Shown: positions 17,035-26,202, numbered from the stretch's first letter. The stretch: DNA of 64,000 nucleotides from Amycolatopsis sp. (GCF_025464955.1 NZ_JAODNM010000023.1:62001-126000); one strand, 5' to 3'. The notes: generated by a model from the sequence alone, not told the origin. Made by a program: numbers and translations.

Positions 17035-17679
17035 CTACGAGTGGACGAGCTCGGCGAACCAGCGGTGGCCTCGGTGTGCGGTCCACTTGACGCGCAGGGC
17101 GGCCTGTTCGGCGATGTCGGCGATGGCGTCCACCCCGACCCACGCCCAGGTGAACCACGACCCGGGGGAGTCGTCGTGCAGGTGGGAGCGCACCTGCACC
17201 TGCTCGTACCGGAGCCCGCTGCCGGGCGGTTCCAGCTCGACCAGCGCGCTGCCGTCGCTCGCGATCAGCTCCCGAACCCGCCGCAGCAGCTTCACCGGGT
17301 CGCCGCCGATGCCGATGTTGCCGTCGGCCAGCAGCGCGTGCTGCCAGCGCGACTCGCCGGGCAGCCGCTCGAAGACGTCGCGGCGCAGGGCGATCGCGCC
17401 GCGTTGCCGGCTGAGTCGCACTGCGGTCGTCGAGCTGTCGATGCCGAGTGAGACCACGCCGCGTTCGGTCAGCGCCGCGGCGAGCCTGCCGGGGCCGCAG
17501 CCGATGTCGAGCGTCGGCCCGCCGCATGGCGCGAGCAGCAGCTCGTCGCCTTCGCGGCACCCTTCGGTCCAGCGTTCGACGGCGAGTTCGATGCGGTCGC
17601 CGTTCGCCAGCTCCAGCCAGCACCGGTGGCCGAGCAGTCCGGTGTCGAACTCGTTGCCACGACTCACTGAAACGGTCAT
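17035..17679 (-). CDS. Class I SAM-dependent methyltransferase
   Basis: A 214-residue methyltransferase. Motif I is TLDIGCGPGRLAAAL (about residues 57-71), motif II acidic SLGIDSS, and a post-II HALLADGNIGIGGDP segment. ATG 17679 overlaps the preceding gene's stop (ATGA 17676-17679), so it is the last gene of a three-gene minus-strand operon with DUF2064 and GT2 glycosyltransferase proteins. In such actinobacterial clusters the set is thought to modify a lipid-linked or small-molecule glycoside; the substrate is unknown. Confidence 0.82.
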   Translation of the reverse strand: MTVSVSRGNEFDTGLLGHRCWLELANGDRIELAVERWTEGCREGDELLLAPCGGPTLDIGCGPGRLAAALTERGVVSLGIDSSTTAVRLSRQRGAIALRRDVFERLPGESRWQHALLADGNIGIGGDPVKLLRRVRELIASDGSALVELEPPGSGLRYEQVQVRSHLHDDSPGSWFTWAWVGVDAIADIAEQAALRVKWTAHRGHRWFAELVHS

Positions 17680-18356
17680 GACGCGCCTTCCTGCCCGCGC
17701 ACCGCGGCGACGGCGGTGGCGAACCGGCCACCGGGACGGAGCTTGGCGACCTGACACGCATCGGCCATCGTGTCCACATCGGACAGAACCGTGAGGTGTC
17801 GTACGAACAGCCCGGCCGCCGTCAGCGCGCGGACGGTCAGTTCGCCGGTGTCGTCGGTCGACATCGGGACATCTACGAGCACTCGGGCTTGCCGGGGGTC
17901 GCGCAGCCCGAGTGCCCACCAGCCACCGTCGGCGGCCGGGCCGAGCACGGCTTCCTCGCGCGCGAGCGAATCCGCGGCCGCGGCAAGGATCTCGGGGGTG
18001 AGCTGTGGGGTGTCCATGCCGATCTGCACCACCGGCAGCCCGGGGTGAGCGGCGGCGGTGTCCGCGTGCGCGTTGGCCAATTTTGCCGCGAAGTCGTTGC
18101 CCCGCTGGGGAAACACGGTGGTGAGCTGCAAAGCCTCGCTGATTTCGGTGCTGCGTGCGGCAGCCGAGAGGTCGCCGGTCATCGCGACCATCGGGATCGC
18201 ACCCGGCGTCGCGAGCACGGCGTCGAGCGTGTCCAACAAGGCGGACGCGGCGATCTCGGCGGCCTGGGCGCCGGTCGCGGGCGGGCAGAGCCGGGTCTTC
18301 GCGAACCCGGGCACCGGTGCCTTCGCGACGACCAGCAGGCAGAAGGCGGCGGTCAT
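17676..18356 (-). CDS. TIGR04282/DUF2064 glycosyltransferase-like protein
   Basis: A 226-residue GT-A fold protein related to MobA/CofC-type nucleotidyltransferases: LLVVAKAPVPGFAKTRLCPP near the N-terminus (the family's opening motif), VVQIGMDTPQLTP (acidic metal-binding centre) and GPAADGGWWALGL. The family is often paired with a GT2 enzyme, as here: its ATG overlaps the GT2 stop (18353-18356) and its own stop overlaps the methyltransferase. Donor and acceptor unknown. Confidence 0.82.
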   Translation of the reverse strand: MTAAFCLLVVAKAPVPGFAKTRLCPPATGAQAAEIAASALLDTLDAVLATPGAIPMVAMTGDLSAAARSTEISEALQLTTVFPQRGNDFAAKLANAHADTAAAHPGLPVVQIGMDTPQLTPEILAAAADSLAREEAVLGPAADGGWWALGLRDPRQARVLVDVPMSTDDTGELTVRALTAAGLFVRHLTVLSDVDTMADACQVAKLRPGGRFATAVAAVRGQEGAS

Positions 18357-19018
18357 CGCGCCATCACCCGGCCCATGTCGCGCACGGCCCGCGCGGTGCC
18401 CCGCAGGGAACCGGACACCTTCGACTTCGTTCCCTTTGCGCGTTCGCCATAGAAGACGTCGAGTTCGCGCACGTCCCATCCCGCGCGCTGCGCTTTGATC
18501 AGCAGTTCCAGCGGATAGCCGAACGCCCGATCCGTGATCCCGAGGTCCAGCAACGCCGTGCGGCGCACCGCGCGCATCGGCGCGATGTCGCGGACGGGCA
18601 GCCCGCGACGCCGGAGGAGGTACGACAGGATCCTGTTTCCCAGCTTGGCATGCCAAGGCCAGACCCCGGGGCCGGTAGGCACCCGGCGCCCCACCACGAG
18701 GTCGGCGCCCGTGTCCCGCAAGGTGTCCACCAGCCGGGGAAGTTCGGCGAGATCCAAAGACCCGTCGGCGTCGCAGAAACACACGACGTCGGCTGTCGCG
18801 CCTTCGAGTCCGGTGTGCACGGCCGCGCCATAGCCGCGGCGCGGTTCGTGGAGGACTTTGGCGCCGAGGGACGCGGCGATCTCCGGCGACCCGTCGACGG
18901 ATCCGTTGTCGACCACGATCGCGCGGTACAGCGGCGGGAGGGCGTTCAGCACGAGGGGGAGCGCGCCGGCCTCATCGAGGCACGGGAGCACGACGTCTAC
19001 GGTTGTATCTTGATCCAC
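18353..19018 (-). CDS. GT2-family glycosyltransferase
   Basis: A 221-residue soluble family 2 glycosyltransferase similar to dolichyl-phosphate mannose/glucose synthases: VDVVLPCLDEAGALPLVL, IVVDNGSVDGSPEIA, CFCDADGSLDLAEL (DxD-like metal site), and a C-terminal FGYPLELLIKAQRAGWDVRE. GTG 19018 is chosen because the fold starts 7 residues later; the open frame upstream is non-coding. First gene of the three-gene operon, divergent from the polytopic membrane protein at 19172. Confidence 0.85.
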   Translation of the reverse strand: MDQDTTVDVVLPCLDEAGALPLVLNALPPLYRAIVVDNGSVDGSPEIAASLGAKVLHEPRRGYGAAVHTGLEGATADVVCFCDADGSLDLAELPRLVDTLRDTGADLVVGRRVPTGPGVWPWHAKLGNRILSYLLRRRGLPVRDIAPMRAVRRTALLDLGITDRAFGYPLELLIKAQRAGWDVRELDVFYGERAKGTKSKVSGSLRGTARAVRDMGRVMAR

Positions 19019-19171
19019 ACGCCCAAGGTAGATCCATCTTGGACAGTGTGAAACCCTTGTGTAGCTTACAAAACGCTGACGTTGACCGAATGGGTGAAGA
19101 GTTCTTACCAAGTCATGACGGTCCCGTCGTAGAGCCGACGCGATGTGGCCGGCAGCGTTAAAGTGCGCGTG

Positions 19172-20593
19172 ATGAGCGAGTCGACTTCCGCCGCCCGGCT
19201 CGCCGAGCCGTCCGGACCCGTACCCGCCGCCGAACCTCCGGAGCGGCGGCGGTACCGAGGCGACCTGATCGCGGTCGGCGCCGCCGTGGTGCTGGTGGCC
19301 GTGGCGGTGGCGGTGGGCATCTACTACAACCGCCCGAACTCCGGCGTGATCATCTGGGCGCAGTCGGCGCCCGTCTACGGCACCTGGCTTCCCCATGTCG
19401 GTTCCGGCTCGGCGTTCGCCGTCTTGACCGCACTGGCCGTGATCACCTGGGGCCCCGCGCTCGCCGCCCGACTGCCGTGGCGGCGTTTGCTCGTCGTGGG
19501 CTACGCCGCGTCGCTGTGCTGGACGATGTCGCTCGCCCTGATCGACGGCTGGACGCGCGGTTTCACCGGCCGCATCACCACCGACTACGAGTACCTGCAC
19601 GAGGTGCCCGGGATCACCGACATCCCGTACATGCTGAGGACGTTCTCCTCGCGCATCCTCGACTTCCAGCCGCACTCCTGGACCACGCACGTGTCCGGGC
19701 ACCCGCCGGGCATCACGCTGCTGTTCGTTTGGCTCGACCGCATCGGGCTGGGCGGCGGTGCGTGGGCGTCGACGGCGTGTGTGGTTTTCGGCTGTTTGAT
19801 CGTGGTCGCGGTCCCGGCGACGTTGTCCTTGCTGGGCAGGCGGGAAGCCGCCCGCGCGATGCTGCCGTTCGCCGTCCTGACGCCGGGCGCGATCTGGATC
19901 GGTGCCTCGGCCGACGCCCTGTTCGCCGGCTGGACGTCGACGGGGATCGCACTGCTGGCACTCGCGGCGCACGGGTTCACCACGCGACGTCGTTACGCCT
20001 GGCCCGTCGCGCTGCTCTCCGGCCTGGTGCTCGGCTACGGCGTCTACCTCTCGTACGGCCTGTTCCTGCTCGGCCTTGTCGCGCTGGCCGTCGTGTTCCT
20101 GGGGCGGCAGTGGCGCGTGTTGGCGGGAGCCGTGGCCGGCGCACTCGTCGTCGTCGCGGTGTTCACGCTCGCCGGGTTCTGGTGGGTCGACGGTTATCAC
20201 CTGCTCGTCCAGCGCTACTACCAGGGCATCGCGGCGGCACGGCCCTACTCCTACTGGGTCTGGGCCGACCTGGCCGTGACCGCCATCGCCGTCGGACCAG
20301 CCGTCGTCGCGGGCACGCGGCGGGCCGTGGCCGACACGTTCCTGACCAGGCAGTGGCGGCGTAGCGTGACTTGGGAGCCGGTGCTGATCATCGTCTTCGC
20401 CGCGCTGCTCACGATCGTGTTCGCGGACCTTTCGGGGCTGTCGAAGGCCGAGGTCGAACGCATTTGGCTACCGTTCGCGGTGTGGCTGCTGCCCGGTACG
20501 TCGCTGCTTCCGCCGGTCAGCCGCCGTTGGTGGCTGGCGAGTCAGGCGCTGGTCGCGCTACTGGTCAACCATTTGATTCTGACAGTCTGGTGA
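19172..20593 (+). CDS. Polytopic membrane protein, GT-C-like glycosyltransferase candidate
   Basis: A 473-residue integral membrane protein with about 10-12 hydrophobic helices after a 35-residue Pro/Ala-rich cytoplasmic start. The extracytoplasmic loop after the second or third helix carries [17 protein letters not shown], an HPPG motif seen in actinobacterial GT-C-like or GT39/83-related proteins that use polyprenyl-phosphate sugars. Divergent from a GT2 operon that could supply such a donor, which makes a shared envelope-glycan pathway plausible. ATG 19172 preferred; GTG 19145 or 19169 are alternatives. The end overlaps the next frame. Confidence 0.65.
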   Translation: MSESTSAARLAEPSGPVPAAEPPERRRYRGDLIAVGAAVVLVAVAVAVGIYYNRPNSGVIIWAQSAPVYGTWLPHVGSGSAFAVLTALAVITWGPALAARLPWRRLLVVGYAASLCWTMSLALIDGWTRGFTGRITTDYEYLHEVPGITDIPYMLRTFSSRILDFQPHSWTTHVSGHPPGITLLFVWLDRIGLGGGAWASTACVVFGCLIVVAVPATLSLLGRREAARAMLPFAVLTPGAIWIGASADALFAGWTSTGIALLALAAHGFTTRRRYAWPVALLSGLVLGYGVYLSYGLFLLGLVALAVVFLGRQWRVLAGAVAGALVVVAVFTLAGFWWVDGYHLLVQRYYQGIAAARPYSYWVWADLAVTAIAVGPAVVAGTRRAVADTFLTRQWRRSVTWEPVLIIVFAALLTIVFADLSGLSKAEVERIWLPFAVWLLPGTSLLPPVSRRWWLASQALVALLVNHLILTVW

Positions 20594-20604
20594 AGGTGGA
20601 CGGT

Positions 20605-21306
20605 GTGAGCGAGCAAAGCGGCCGGATCCTGGTGGTCGACGACGACGAAACGGTTCGCGACGTGGTCCGGCGGTATCTCGAACTCGCCGGCTTCACCGTC
20701 GACCTCGCCGGGGACGGCGCCGAGGGGCTGCGGGTGTTCGCCGAGCGGCCGCCGGACCTGGTCGTCCTCGACGTGATGATGCCCGGCATCAACGGGCTGG
20801 AAGTGTGCAAGCGGCTGCGGCAGGTCAGCCAGGTGCCGATCGTGATGCTGACCGCGCTCGGCGAGGAGGAGAACCGCATCGCCGGGCTCCAGCTCGGCGC
20901 CGACGACTACGTCACCAAACCGTTCAGCCCCAAGGAACTCGCGTTGCGAGTCACCTCGGTGCTTCGGCGCGCGCGGATGCCCAACCAAGCTCCCGCGGCG
21001 GCGGAGCTGACCGATGGCAACCTGACGTTGCAGCTGGGTGCGCGGCAGGCGAGCCTGAGTGGTTCGGAACTTCCGTTGACCACCAGGGAATTCGATCTGC
21101 TCGCGTTCTTCCTCGGCCATCCCGGCAAGGCTTTCTCTCGGGCGGATCTGCTGGAAAAGGTGTGGGGCTGGGACTTCGGCGACCAGTCCACGGTGACTGT
21201 CCACGTGCGACGGTTGCGGGAGAAGATCGAGCGCGACCCGGCGAAACCGGCTCGGGTGGCGACCGTGTGGGGCGTCGGGTACCGGTACGACAGGGGGCAG
21301 TCATGA
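20605..21306 (+). CDS. OmpR/PhoB-type response regulator
   Basis: A 233-residue response regulator: acidic pocket [12 protein letters not shown], phosphoacceptor Asp56 ([13 protein letters not shown]), [21 protein letters not shown] and a winged helix ending [16 protein letters not shown] 20605 has GGTGGA upstream; GTGs at 20590 (overlapping the previous stop) and 20596 also fit. The stop overlaps the kinase start as ATGA (21303-21306). This is a second two-component system within the MprAB-like neighbourhood, physically linked to the membrane glycosyltransferase candidate. Confidence 0.88.
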   Translation: MSEQSGRILVVDDDETVRDVVRRYLELAGFTVDLAGDGAEGLRVFAERPPDLVVLDVMMPGINGLEVCKRLRQVSQVPIVMLTALGEEENRIAGLQLGADDYVTKPFSPKELALRVTSVLRRARMPNQAPAAAELTDGNLTLQLGARQASLSGSELPLTTREFDLLAFFLGHPGKAFSRADLLEKVWGWDFGDQSTVTVHVRRLREKIERDPAKPARVATVWGVGYRYDRGQS

Positions 21307-22352
21307 TCGATCCCAGTGAGCCGTTCGATCAGGTGATCGCGCACGCGCTGGCGATTCTGCCGCTGGTACTGCTGTTCGCTCTGCCGGTCGCGGGGCTCGG
21401 CGCGCTGGTCCTGTACCGGCTGCGGCGGGGTTCGCTTGCGAGCACGTTGACCGTTCTGGTGCTGACGCCGGTCATCGCGACGCTGGCCGGCGTCGTCGGC
21501 GTCAGCGGGTTCATGTTCACCCCGGCGCTGACCACGATGTTGTACGTCTGCGTGCTTGTCGCGGTGATCACCATGCCGATGGCGTTCTTGCTCGGCCGGG
21601 CGATCGCGCGGCGAAGTGTGTGGGAGCGCGAAGCGCGCAACCGGGAGCGCACGGCCGAAGCGTCACGACGTGAGCTGGTCGCGTGGATCAGCCACGACCT
21701 GCGCAGCCCGCTCGCGGGTATCCGGGCGATGGCCGAGGCGCTGGCCGACGGGGTCGTGTCGGAGCGATCCGAGGTCGCGGACTACGCCCAGCGGATCAGC
21801 GGCGAGACGACCAGGCTGTCCGCCATGGTCGGGGACCTCTTCGAGCTCTCCAGGATCACCGCCGGGGCGTTGCGGCTCACGATGTCCGCGGTCCCGCTGC
21901 GTGACGTTGTCAGCGACGCTGTGGCCGCACAAGCCCCGGTGGCGCAGGAAAAGATGGTGAAGGTACTGGCGACGGCCGAGTCGTGGCCGGTGGTGTCCGG
22001 CAGCGACCCGGAGTTGGCGAGGATCGTCCGGAACCTGGTCTCCAACGCCATCCGGCACACCCCGCCCGACGGTACGGTCGCGGTCCAGATCGGCGTCGAC
22101 GGCCAAGACGCGCTGATCTCCGTTGACGACTCGTGCGGTGGCATCCCCGACGACGAGATCGGCCGGGTCTTCGACGTCGCGTTCCGGGGCACACAGGCCC
22201 GCACCCCGGAGCGGGGCGGCAACACCACCGGCGGTGGCCTCGGCCTGGCGATCGCCAAGGGGCTTGTCGAGGCTCACAGCGGTCGTATCGGGGTCCAGAA
22301 CCACGGCCCGGGCTGCCGCTTCGAGGTCCGCCTTCCGCTGGCGATGCCCTGA
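21303..22352 (+). CDS. Sensor histidine kinase (two short TM pairs, no large sensor domain)
   Basis: A 349-residue kinase. Residues 15-105 contain three to four hydrophobic segments with very short loops, so the input domain is intramembrane-like rather than extracytoplasmic. Next come the H-box with His131 ([12 protein letters not shown]), N-box [11 protein letters not shown], a G1 variant [12 protein letters not shown] (usual DxGxGI altered to DSCGGI) and G2 [11 protein letters not shown]. Coupled to the response regulator by a 4-nt overlap. Signal unknown; the topology resembles intramembrane-sensing kinases of envelope stress. Confidence 0.87.
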   Translation: MIDPSEPFDQVIAHALAILPLVLLFALPVAGLGALVLYRLRRGSLASTLTVLVLTPVIATLAGVVGVSGFMFTPALTTMLYVCVLVAVITMPMAFLLGRAIARRSVWEREARNRERTAEASRRELVAWISHDLRSPLAGIRAMAEALADGVVSERSEVADYAQRISGETTRLSAMVGDLFELSRITAGALRLTMSAVPLRDVVSDAVAAQAPVAQEKMVKVLATAESWPVVSGSDPELARIVRNLVSNAIRHTPPDGTVAVQIGVDGQDALISVDDSCGGIPDDEIGRVFDVAFRGTQARTPERGGNTTGGGLGLAIAKGLVEAHSGRIGVQNHGPGCRFEVRLPLAMP

Positions 22353-22358
22353 CGTTCC

Positions 22359-23420
22359 CTACGGGGTGACGGGGGCGCGGAGTTCGGCTGTCGCGAAGGC
22401 CGTGATCCCGTCGGCGAAGCCGGTCTCAGCAGTGAAGCCGAGCAGTCGCTTGGCGCGCGCCGGGTCAGCGACAACGTGACGTACGTCGGCTGGCCTCGCG
22501 CCGCCGACGATCACCGGTTTGGGGCCGTCGCAGGCACGCGCCAGCTCTTCGGCGAGTTCGCCCACGGTGTGCGGCTGCCCGGAGCACACGTTCAGCGGCA
22601 CCAGTTCGCCCAGTGGGCCGTCGGTGCGCAACGCGAGGACGTTGGCCCGCGCGACATCGTGGACGTGCACGAAGTCCCGCTGCTGGCCGCCATCCTCGAG
22701 CACGGTCGGCGCTTCACCACGGAGCAATGCCGACCTGAACAGCGACGCCACGCCCGCGTAGGGCGTGTTCTGGGGCATCCGCGGGCCGTAGACGTTGTGG
22801 TAGCGCATCGCCCACACCGTCCCGCCCGTCTGCCTCGCCCACGCGCCCGCCAGATGCTCCTGGGCGAGCTTCGTCGCCGCGTAGGTGCTGCGAGGCTGCA
22901 AGGGAGCGTCCTCGGGCACGAGCTGCCACTGGAGATCGCGGCCGCACTGCCCGCATGGTGGTTCGAACCGTCCCGCGTCCACGTCGGCTTGGCTCCGCGC
23001 CGCGGGAGGCACGACACCGTGCTCCTCGCAGCTGTAGCGACCTTCGCCGTAGACGACCATCGAGGATGCCAAGACGAGCTTGTGCACCCCAGCCGCATGC
23101 ATGCCAGCCAGCAGGACGGCGGTGGCGTAGTCGTTGTGCAGCGCGTACGACGGCGCGTCGGACGGGTCGATGCCGTGGCCGACGACGGCGGACTGGTGGC
23201 ACACGGCGTCGACATCGCGCAGCAGCTCGCCGATCAGCTCGACGTCGGCTACGTCGCCACGCAGGAACCGGTGGCGCTTGGTGTAGCCGGGTGGGACGGG
23301 GGAACCGTGAGCGGTGGACAGCAGGTTGTCCAGCACGACGACGTCGTCGCCGGAATCGGCCAACAGGTCGGCGATATGGGAACCGATGAACCCGGCTCCG
23401 CCGGTTACTAGGACTCGCAC
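22359..23420 (-). CDS. NAD-dependent epimerase/dehydratase (extended SDR)
   Basis: A 353-residue nucleotide-sugar epimerase: VLVTGGAGFIGSHIAD at the N-terminus, DNLLSTAHG, CHQSAVVGHG, catalytic SSMVVYGEG and the YxxxK pair in YAATKLAQEHL, and YHNVYGPRMP. Between these lies an unusual FEPPCGQCGRDLQW segment with a CxxC pair after an upstream Cys (YSCEEHG), suggesting a small zinc-knuckle insertion. GTG 23420 starts directly at the Rossmann strand; an ATG at 23564 is also in frame. Probably makes a UDP- or TDP-sugar for envelope glycans. Confidence 0.85.
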   Translation of the reverse strand: MRVLVTGGAGFIGSHIADLLADSGDDVVVLDNLLSTAHGSPVPPGYTKRHRFLRGDVADVELIGELLRDVDAVCHQSAVVGHGIDPSDAPSYALHNDYATAVLLAGMHAAGVHKLVLASSMVVYGEGRYSCEEHGVVPPAARSQADVDAGRFEPPCGQCGRDLQWQLVPEDAPLQPRSTYAATKLAQEHLAGAWARQTGGTVWAMRYHNVYGPRMPQNTPYAGVASLFRSALLRGEAPTVLEDGGQQRDFVHVHDVARANVLALRTDGPLGELVPLNVCSGQPHTVGELAEELARACDGPKPVIVGGARPADVRHVVADPARAKRLLGFTAETGFADGITAFATAELRAPVTP

Positions 23421-23581
23421 GCCGGTGACGTTAGGCGTGATCCGCGGGGCCTGCCGGGCGTGCGGGGGACCTGTCACGGAATCGTCAGAACTCTCGTCAG
23501 AACTCTGGGTGGGGATCGCCGTCTGATTGGTCACGGCCACCTCGCCCCCGCCGCCGGTGATCACCGACTACGGTGGGTGTC

Positions 23582-24082
23582 ATGGAACGCAGTGCACAAC
23601 GGCTGGGACGCGCCCTCGTGGTGATCGTGGACGACCGGGTTGCCCACGGTGAGCATGAAGACACGGCCGGCCCGCTGGTCACGGAGCTGCTCGAAGAGAC
23701 GGGCTTCATCGTGGACGGCGTGGTGGTGGTCGGCGCCGAGACAGCGGCGATCCGCAACGCCCTGAACACCGCGGTGATCGGCGGCGCCGACCTGGTGATC
23801 ACGGTCGGCGGAACGGGGGTCGCCCCGCGCGACAACACCCCCGACGCCACGATCGGTGTTCTCGACCGGCCCATCCCGGGCATCGGTGAGGCCTTGCGCG
23901 CCTCCGGGCTCGCCGCGGGCGCGGTAGACGCCGGGATCTCGCGCGGGCTCGTCGGGATCTCCGGCAGCACCCTCGTGGTCAACCTGGCCGGCTCCCGCGC
24001 CGCGATCCGCGACGGCATGGCCACCTTGTCCGCCCTGGTGCCGCACGTGATCGACGAGCTTTCAGGCCTCGCCGAAGCCTGA
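23582..24082 (+). CDS. moaB: MoaB/Mog-type molybdopterin-binding protein
   Basis: A 166-residue single-domain molybdopterin-binding protein: ALVVIVDDRVAHGEHEDTAG, LVITVGGTGVAPRDNTPDAT (the family's GGTG motif) and LVVNLAGSRAAI. The position after mprAB-pepD and before mscL corresponds to M. tuberculosis moaB2 (Rv0984). MoaB/Mog proteins adenylate molybdopterin, although moaB2-type paralogues lacking the rest of the cofactor operon may have other roles. ATG 23582 chosen over GTG 23573. Confidence 0.88.
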   Translation: MERSAQRLGRALVVIVDDRVAHGEHEDTAGPLVTELLEETGFIVDGVVVVGAETAAIRNALNTAVIGGADLVITVGGTGVAPRDNTPDATIGVLDRPIPGIGEALRASGLAAGAVDAGISRGLVGISGSTLVVNLAGSRAAIRDGMATLSALVPHVIDELSGLAEA

Positions 24083-24090
24083 GCCGAGGC

Positions 24091-24312
24091 TCACTCGCGG
24101 GGCTTGCGTCCCAGCACGCCCTCGACCTTCTCCGTGACGCTGCCGATGGCGTCCTCGAAGCGTCCGCCGGTCACTTTGTTGGCGCCGGCGGACGCCATGT
24201 GCATGCCCTGAACCGTGAGGTCCTTCGCCTTCCCGGCAAGCGGGCCTGCCGTGCTCTTGGCTGTGTTCGTGGCGCCTTTGGCGATGTCCAAAACCTTGCC
24301 GAACAGGCTCAT
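24091..24312 (-). CDS. MT0933-like antitoxin-family small protein
   Basis: A 73-residue protein: MSLFGKVLDIAKGATNTAKS, GKAKDLTVQGMHMASAGAN, then FEDAIGSVTEKVEG. This amphipathic, Lys/Ala-rich composition with repeated K-x-A-K-D is typical of the actinobacterial MT0933-like (Rv0909-type) antitoxin family, which also resembles CsbD stress proteins. No toxin gene is adjacent, so a toxin-antitoxin role is not supported here. Divergent from the small protein gene at 24396. Confidence 0.65.
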   Translation of the reverse strand: MSLFGKVLDIAKGATNTAKSTAGPLAGKAKDLTVQGMHMASAGANKVTGGRFEDAIGSVTEKVEGVLGRKPRE

Positions 24313-24395
24313 GGCCGTACCTTCTGCTGGTGTCGTTCCGAGCCCACATGGTCCCACCGCGCCCGGGGGCGCGCGACCGGTGAGACCATGGGGCC

Positions 24396-24566
24396 ATGGC
24401 AGAAGAGCGGGACGAACCCGCACGTCAACCGACCCGTCGCAAGGTCGACGAGGTTTTCGGTGAGGTGCTGCCGGACACCACGGCCGACGAGCGCGACGTC
24501 GAATCCGCTCGTGGCGACAGTGACTCCTGGTACCTCGAGAACCGACCGCCCCACCACGACCGGTAG
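24396..24566 (+). CDS. Conserved 56-residue acidic protein
   Basis: A short gene from ATG 24396 to TAG 24566. The product begins MAEERDEPARQPTRRKVDEV, continues FGEVLPDTTADERD and ends WYLENRPPHHDR. It is strongly charged, with no membrane segment or metal site. The phrase DEVFGEVLPDTT-DERD followed by a Trp-containing end and RPPHH recurs in short actinobacterial hypotheticals as I recall them; function unknown. It lies in the gap between the antitoxin-like gene and convergent mscL, and its codon use matches neighbours. Confidence 0.7.
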   Translation: MAEERDEPARQPTRRKVDEVFGEVLPDTTADERDVESARGDSDSWYLENRPPHHDR

Positions 24567-24572
24567 TCGTGC

Positions 24573-24974
24573 TTAGTCCTTGTTCTGCTGCTGCGCACTG
24601 AGCAGGTCGCGGATCTCCTTCAGTAGTTCGATGTCGGTCGGCTCGGCGGGGCCGGCTTCCTGGCCACGCTTGCGCCGCTCCTGGATGTGCTTCACCGGCA
24701 GCACGATGGCGAAGTAGACAACGGCGGCAACGATGACGAAGTTGATCGCCGCGTTGATCACCCCGCCGACGTCCATGAACGTCGCCGGGCTGCTGTTGAT
24801 CTTGAAACCGAGGCCCTGCGCGGCATCCGAGCCACCGAGCGCGCTGATCAGCGGCTTGATCAGCCCGGTGGTGAACGCGGTGACGATCGTGGTGAACGCG
24901 GCGCCGATGACCACGGCGACGGCGAGGTCGACGACGTTTCCGCGCAGCAGGAAGTCTTTGAAGCCCTTGAACAT
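24573..24974 (-). CDS. mscL: Large-conductance mechanosensitive channel
   Basis: A 133-residue MscL. The N-terminal amphipathic helix MFKGFKDFLLRGNVVDLAV leads into TM1 (about residues 15-43) with the gate region VVIGAAFTTIV; a periplasmic loop follows, then TM2 (about 72-96, NFVIVAAVVYFAIVL) and a charged C-terminal helix (DIELLKEIRDLLSAQ). It opens under membrane tension to release solutes during osmotic downshock. Its position next to moaB matches mycobacterial Rv0985c. Confidence 0.95.
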   Translation of the reverse strand: MFKGFKDFLLRGNVVDLAVAVVIGAAFTTIVTAFTTGLIKPLISALGGSDAAQGLGFKINSSPATFMDVGGVINAAINFVIVAAVVYFAIVLPVKHIQERRKRGQEAGPAEPTDIELLKEIRDLLSAQQQNKD

Positions 24975-24996
24975 GGTGAACTCCTAGCGAATCGGG

Positions 24997-25671
24997 TCAG
25001 CGGAGAGTAACCGCTACCGGTCCGTCCAGCGACAACCCCGCCACCCTGTTCGCGTCCTCGGCAGGCAGCTCCAGCAACACCAGCCGGCCCTTGCTCGACG
25101 ACCCGGGTCCGTCACGGGGCTCGGCGTCGTCGGCGGTCACCGCCGCGACCGTGGCCAGTCTGGCCAGCACCGCATGGTTTCCCTCATCGCCCGCGACGAC
25201 GTCCACGCGGGATCCCGGGCGCAGCAACGCGCCGACGGCCGCGTCGGCCAGCCGCACCGGGACGATCGAGCGGCCCGGATCACCCGTTGCGGGGATGCCT
25301 GGGGACGGGTCGACGAGCCGGGCGTCCGTGATCGGCTCGCCCGAATGGGCGGCCCCGGCCAGCACTCGGCCCACGGCGGCCTCTGGTGCGGCAAGAGAAC
25401 CGGTCGCACGGACTTTGTCGGGCATCGATACGACCCGGATGTCAGCTGCGTTGAGCACGCTTCCTGCTGCGATGTCGTGTGCCGAGACCACAGTCGGGCT
25501 GCTCGGTGGACCGGCTGCCGCCGCCGGTTGCAAGGCGACGACCCCGGCCAGGAGGAAGAGCGCGGCAGCTAACGCACGACGCGCGAGAATGATCGGGCGG
25601 CCTCGAGTACGTCGGCGGAACCTGGTCCACCGAGCCGAAAAAGCCGAGATAACCGAAGCCGAGCTGTCCAC
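24997..25671 (-). CDS. SAF-domain (CpaB/RcpC-like) membrane protein
   Basis: A 224-residue protein with an Arg-rich cytoplasmic start, one hydrophobic helix (about residues 32-53) and a SAF domain (VVSAHDIAAGSVLNAADIR, AVGRVLAGAAHSGEPIT). The rest resembles the beta-rich region of Flp pilus assembly protein CpaB/RcpC (SRVDVVAGDEG), so it is probably exported and membrane-anchored. No tad/flp genes are nearby, so a pilus role is uncertain. Just upstream of mscL in the same direction. Confidence 0.75.
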   Translation of the reverse strand: MDSSASVISAFSARWTRFRRRTRGRPIILARRALAAALFLLAGVVALQPAAAAGPPSSPTVVSAHDIAAGSVLNAADIRVVSMPDKVRATGSLAAPEAAVGRVLAGAAHSGEPITDARLVDPSPGIPATGDPGRSIVPVRLADAAVGALLRPGSRVDVVAGDEGNHAVLARLATVAAVTADDAEPRDGPGSSSKGRLVLLELPAEDANRVAGLSLDGPVAVTLR

Positions 25672-25806
25672 TGTGGCCCCCCACGATTCGATCGGGCGGG
25701 GACGCTTGAACCCCCGCTGCGATCGACGTTAGGGACCGCCGCGCGGGGGTGGAAGGGGCAAAACCTCAGACTGTGGATAACCCGGGTGCTGTGGACAACT
25801 TGCCCG

Positions 25807-26202
25807 TCAGGGGGCCGCGGTCGCTGTTTTTGTCGTACCCGAGGAGGAGGATGAAGAGTTTGCGCTCGAGCCCGACGAAGAGGACGAGGAGGTCGACTTC
25901 GAGTCCGAACCCGACGCGGAACTGCTCGAGGACGACTCGGACTTCGCACTGCTTTCGCCCGAGGACTTCGTCTCACTCGTAGCCGTGGTGCCTGCCGGAA
26001 TCGTGCTGCTGGCCGACTTCGAGTCCGACCGGGAGTCGTTGCGGTAGAAGCCGCTGCCCTTGAAGATCACGCCGACCGACCCGAAGAGCTTGCGCAGCGT
26101 GCCCGAGCACACCGGGCAAACGGTGAGGCTCGCATCGGAGAACGACTGAACCGTCTCGAAACGGTGGCCGCAGTCCTTGCAGGCGTACTGGTAGGTGGGC
26201 AC
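25807..26202 (-). CDS. ruc: FmdB-type zinc-ribbon protein with Ser-rich tail, Ruc-like
   Basis: A 131-residue protein. Residues 1-45 form an FmdB zinc ribbon with two CxxC pairs (Cys8/Cys11 and Cys29/Cys32) around FETVQSFSD. Residues 60-131 are a low-complexity Ser/Thr/Lys tail predicted to be disordered. In M. tuberculosis the syntenic Rv0991c (Ruc) is a redox-regulated chaperone with the same architecture: zinc-binding cysteines plus a disordered tail, cooperating with the Hsp70 system. Orthology is inferred from position and layout. ATG 26202 is supported by the conserved MPTYQYAC start. Confidence 0.8.
   Translation of the reverse strand: MPTYQYACKDCGHRFETVQSFSDASLTVCPVCSGTLRKLFGSVGVIFKGSGFYRNDSRSDSKSASSTIPAGTTATSETKSSGESSAKSESSSSSSASGSDSKSTSSSSSSGSSANSSSSSSGTTKTATAAP

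Noticed and set aside
19019..20200. N-terminal extension of the GT2 gene
   Set aside because: Low-complexity Asp/Arg/His sequence antisense to the polytopic membrane protein; GT2 homology begins near GTG 19018.
24091..24566. Toxin-antitoxin pair from the antitoxin-family gene and the divergent small gene
   Set aside because: The genes are divergent rather than an operon, and the 56-residue protein has no toxin features.
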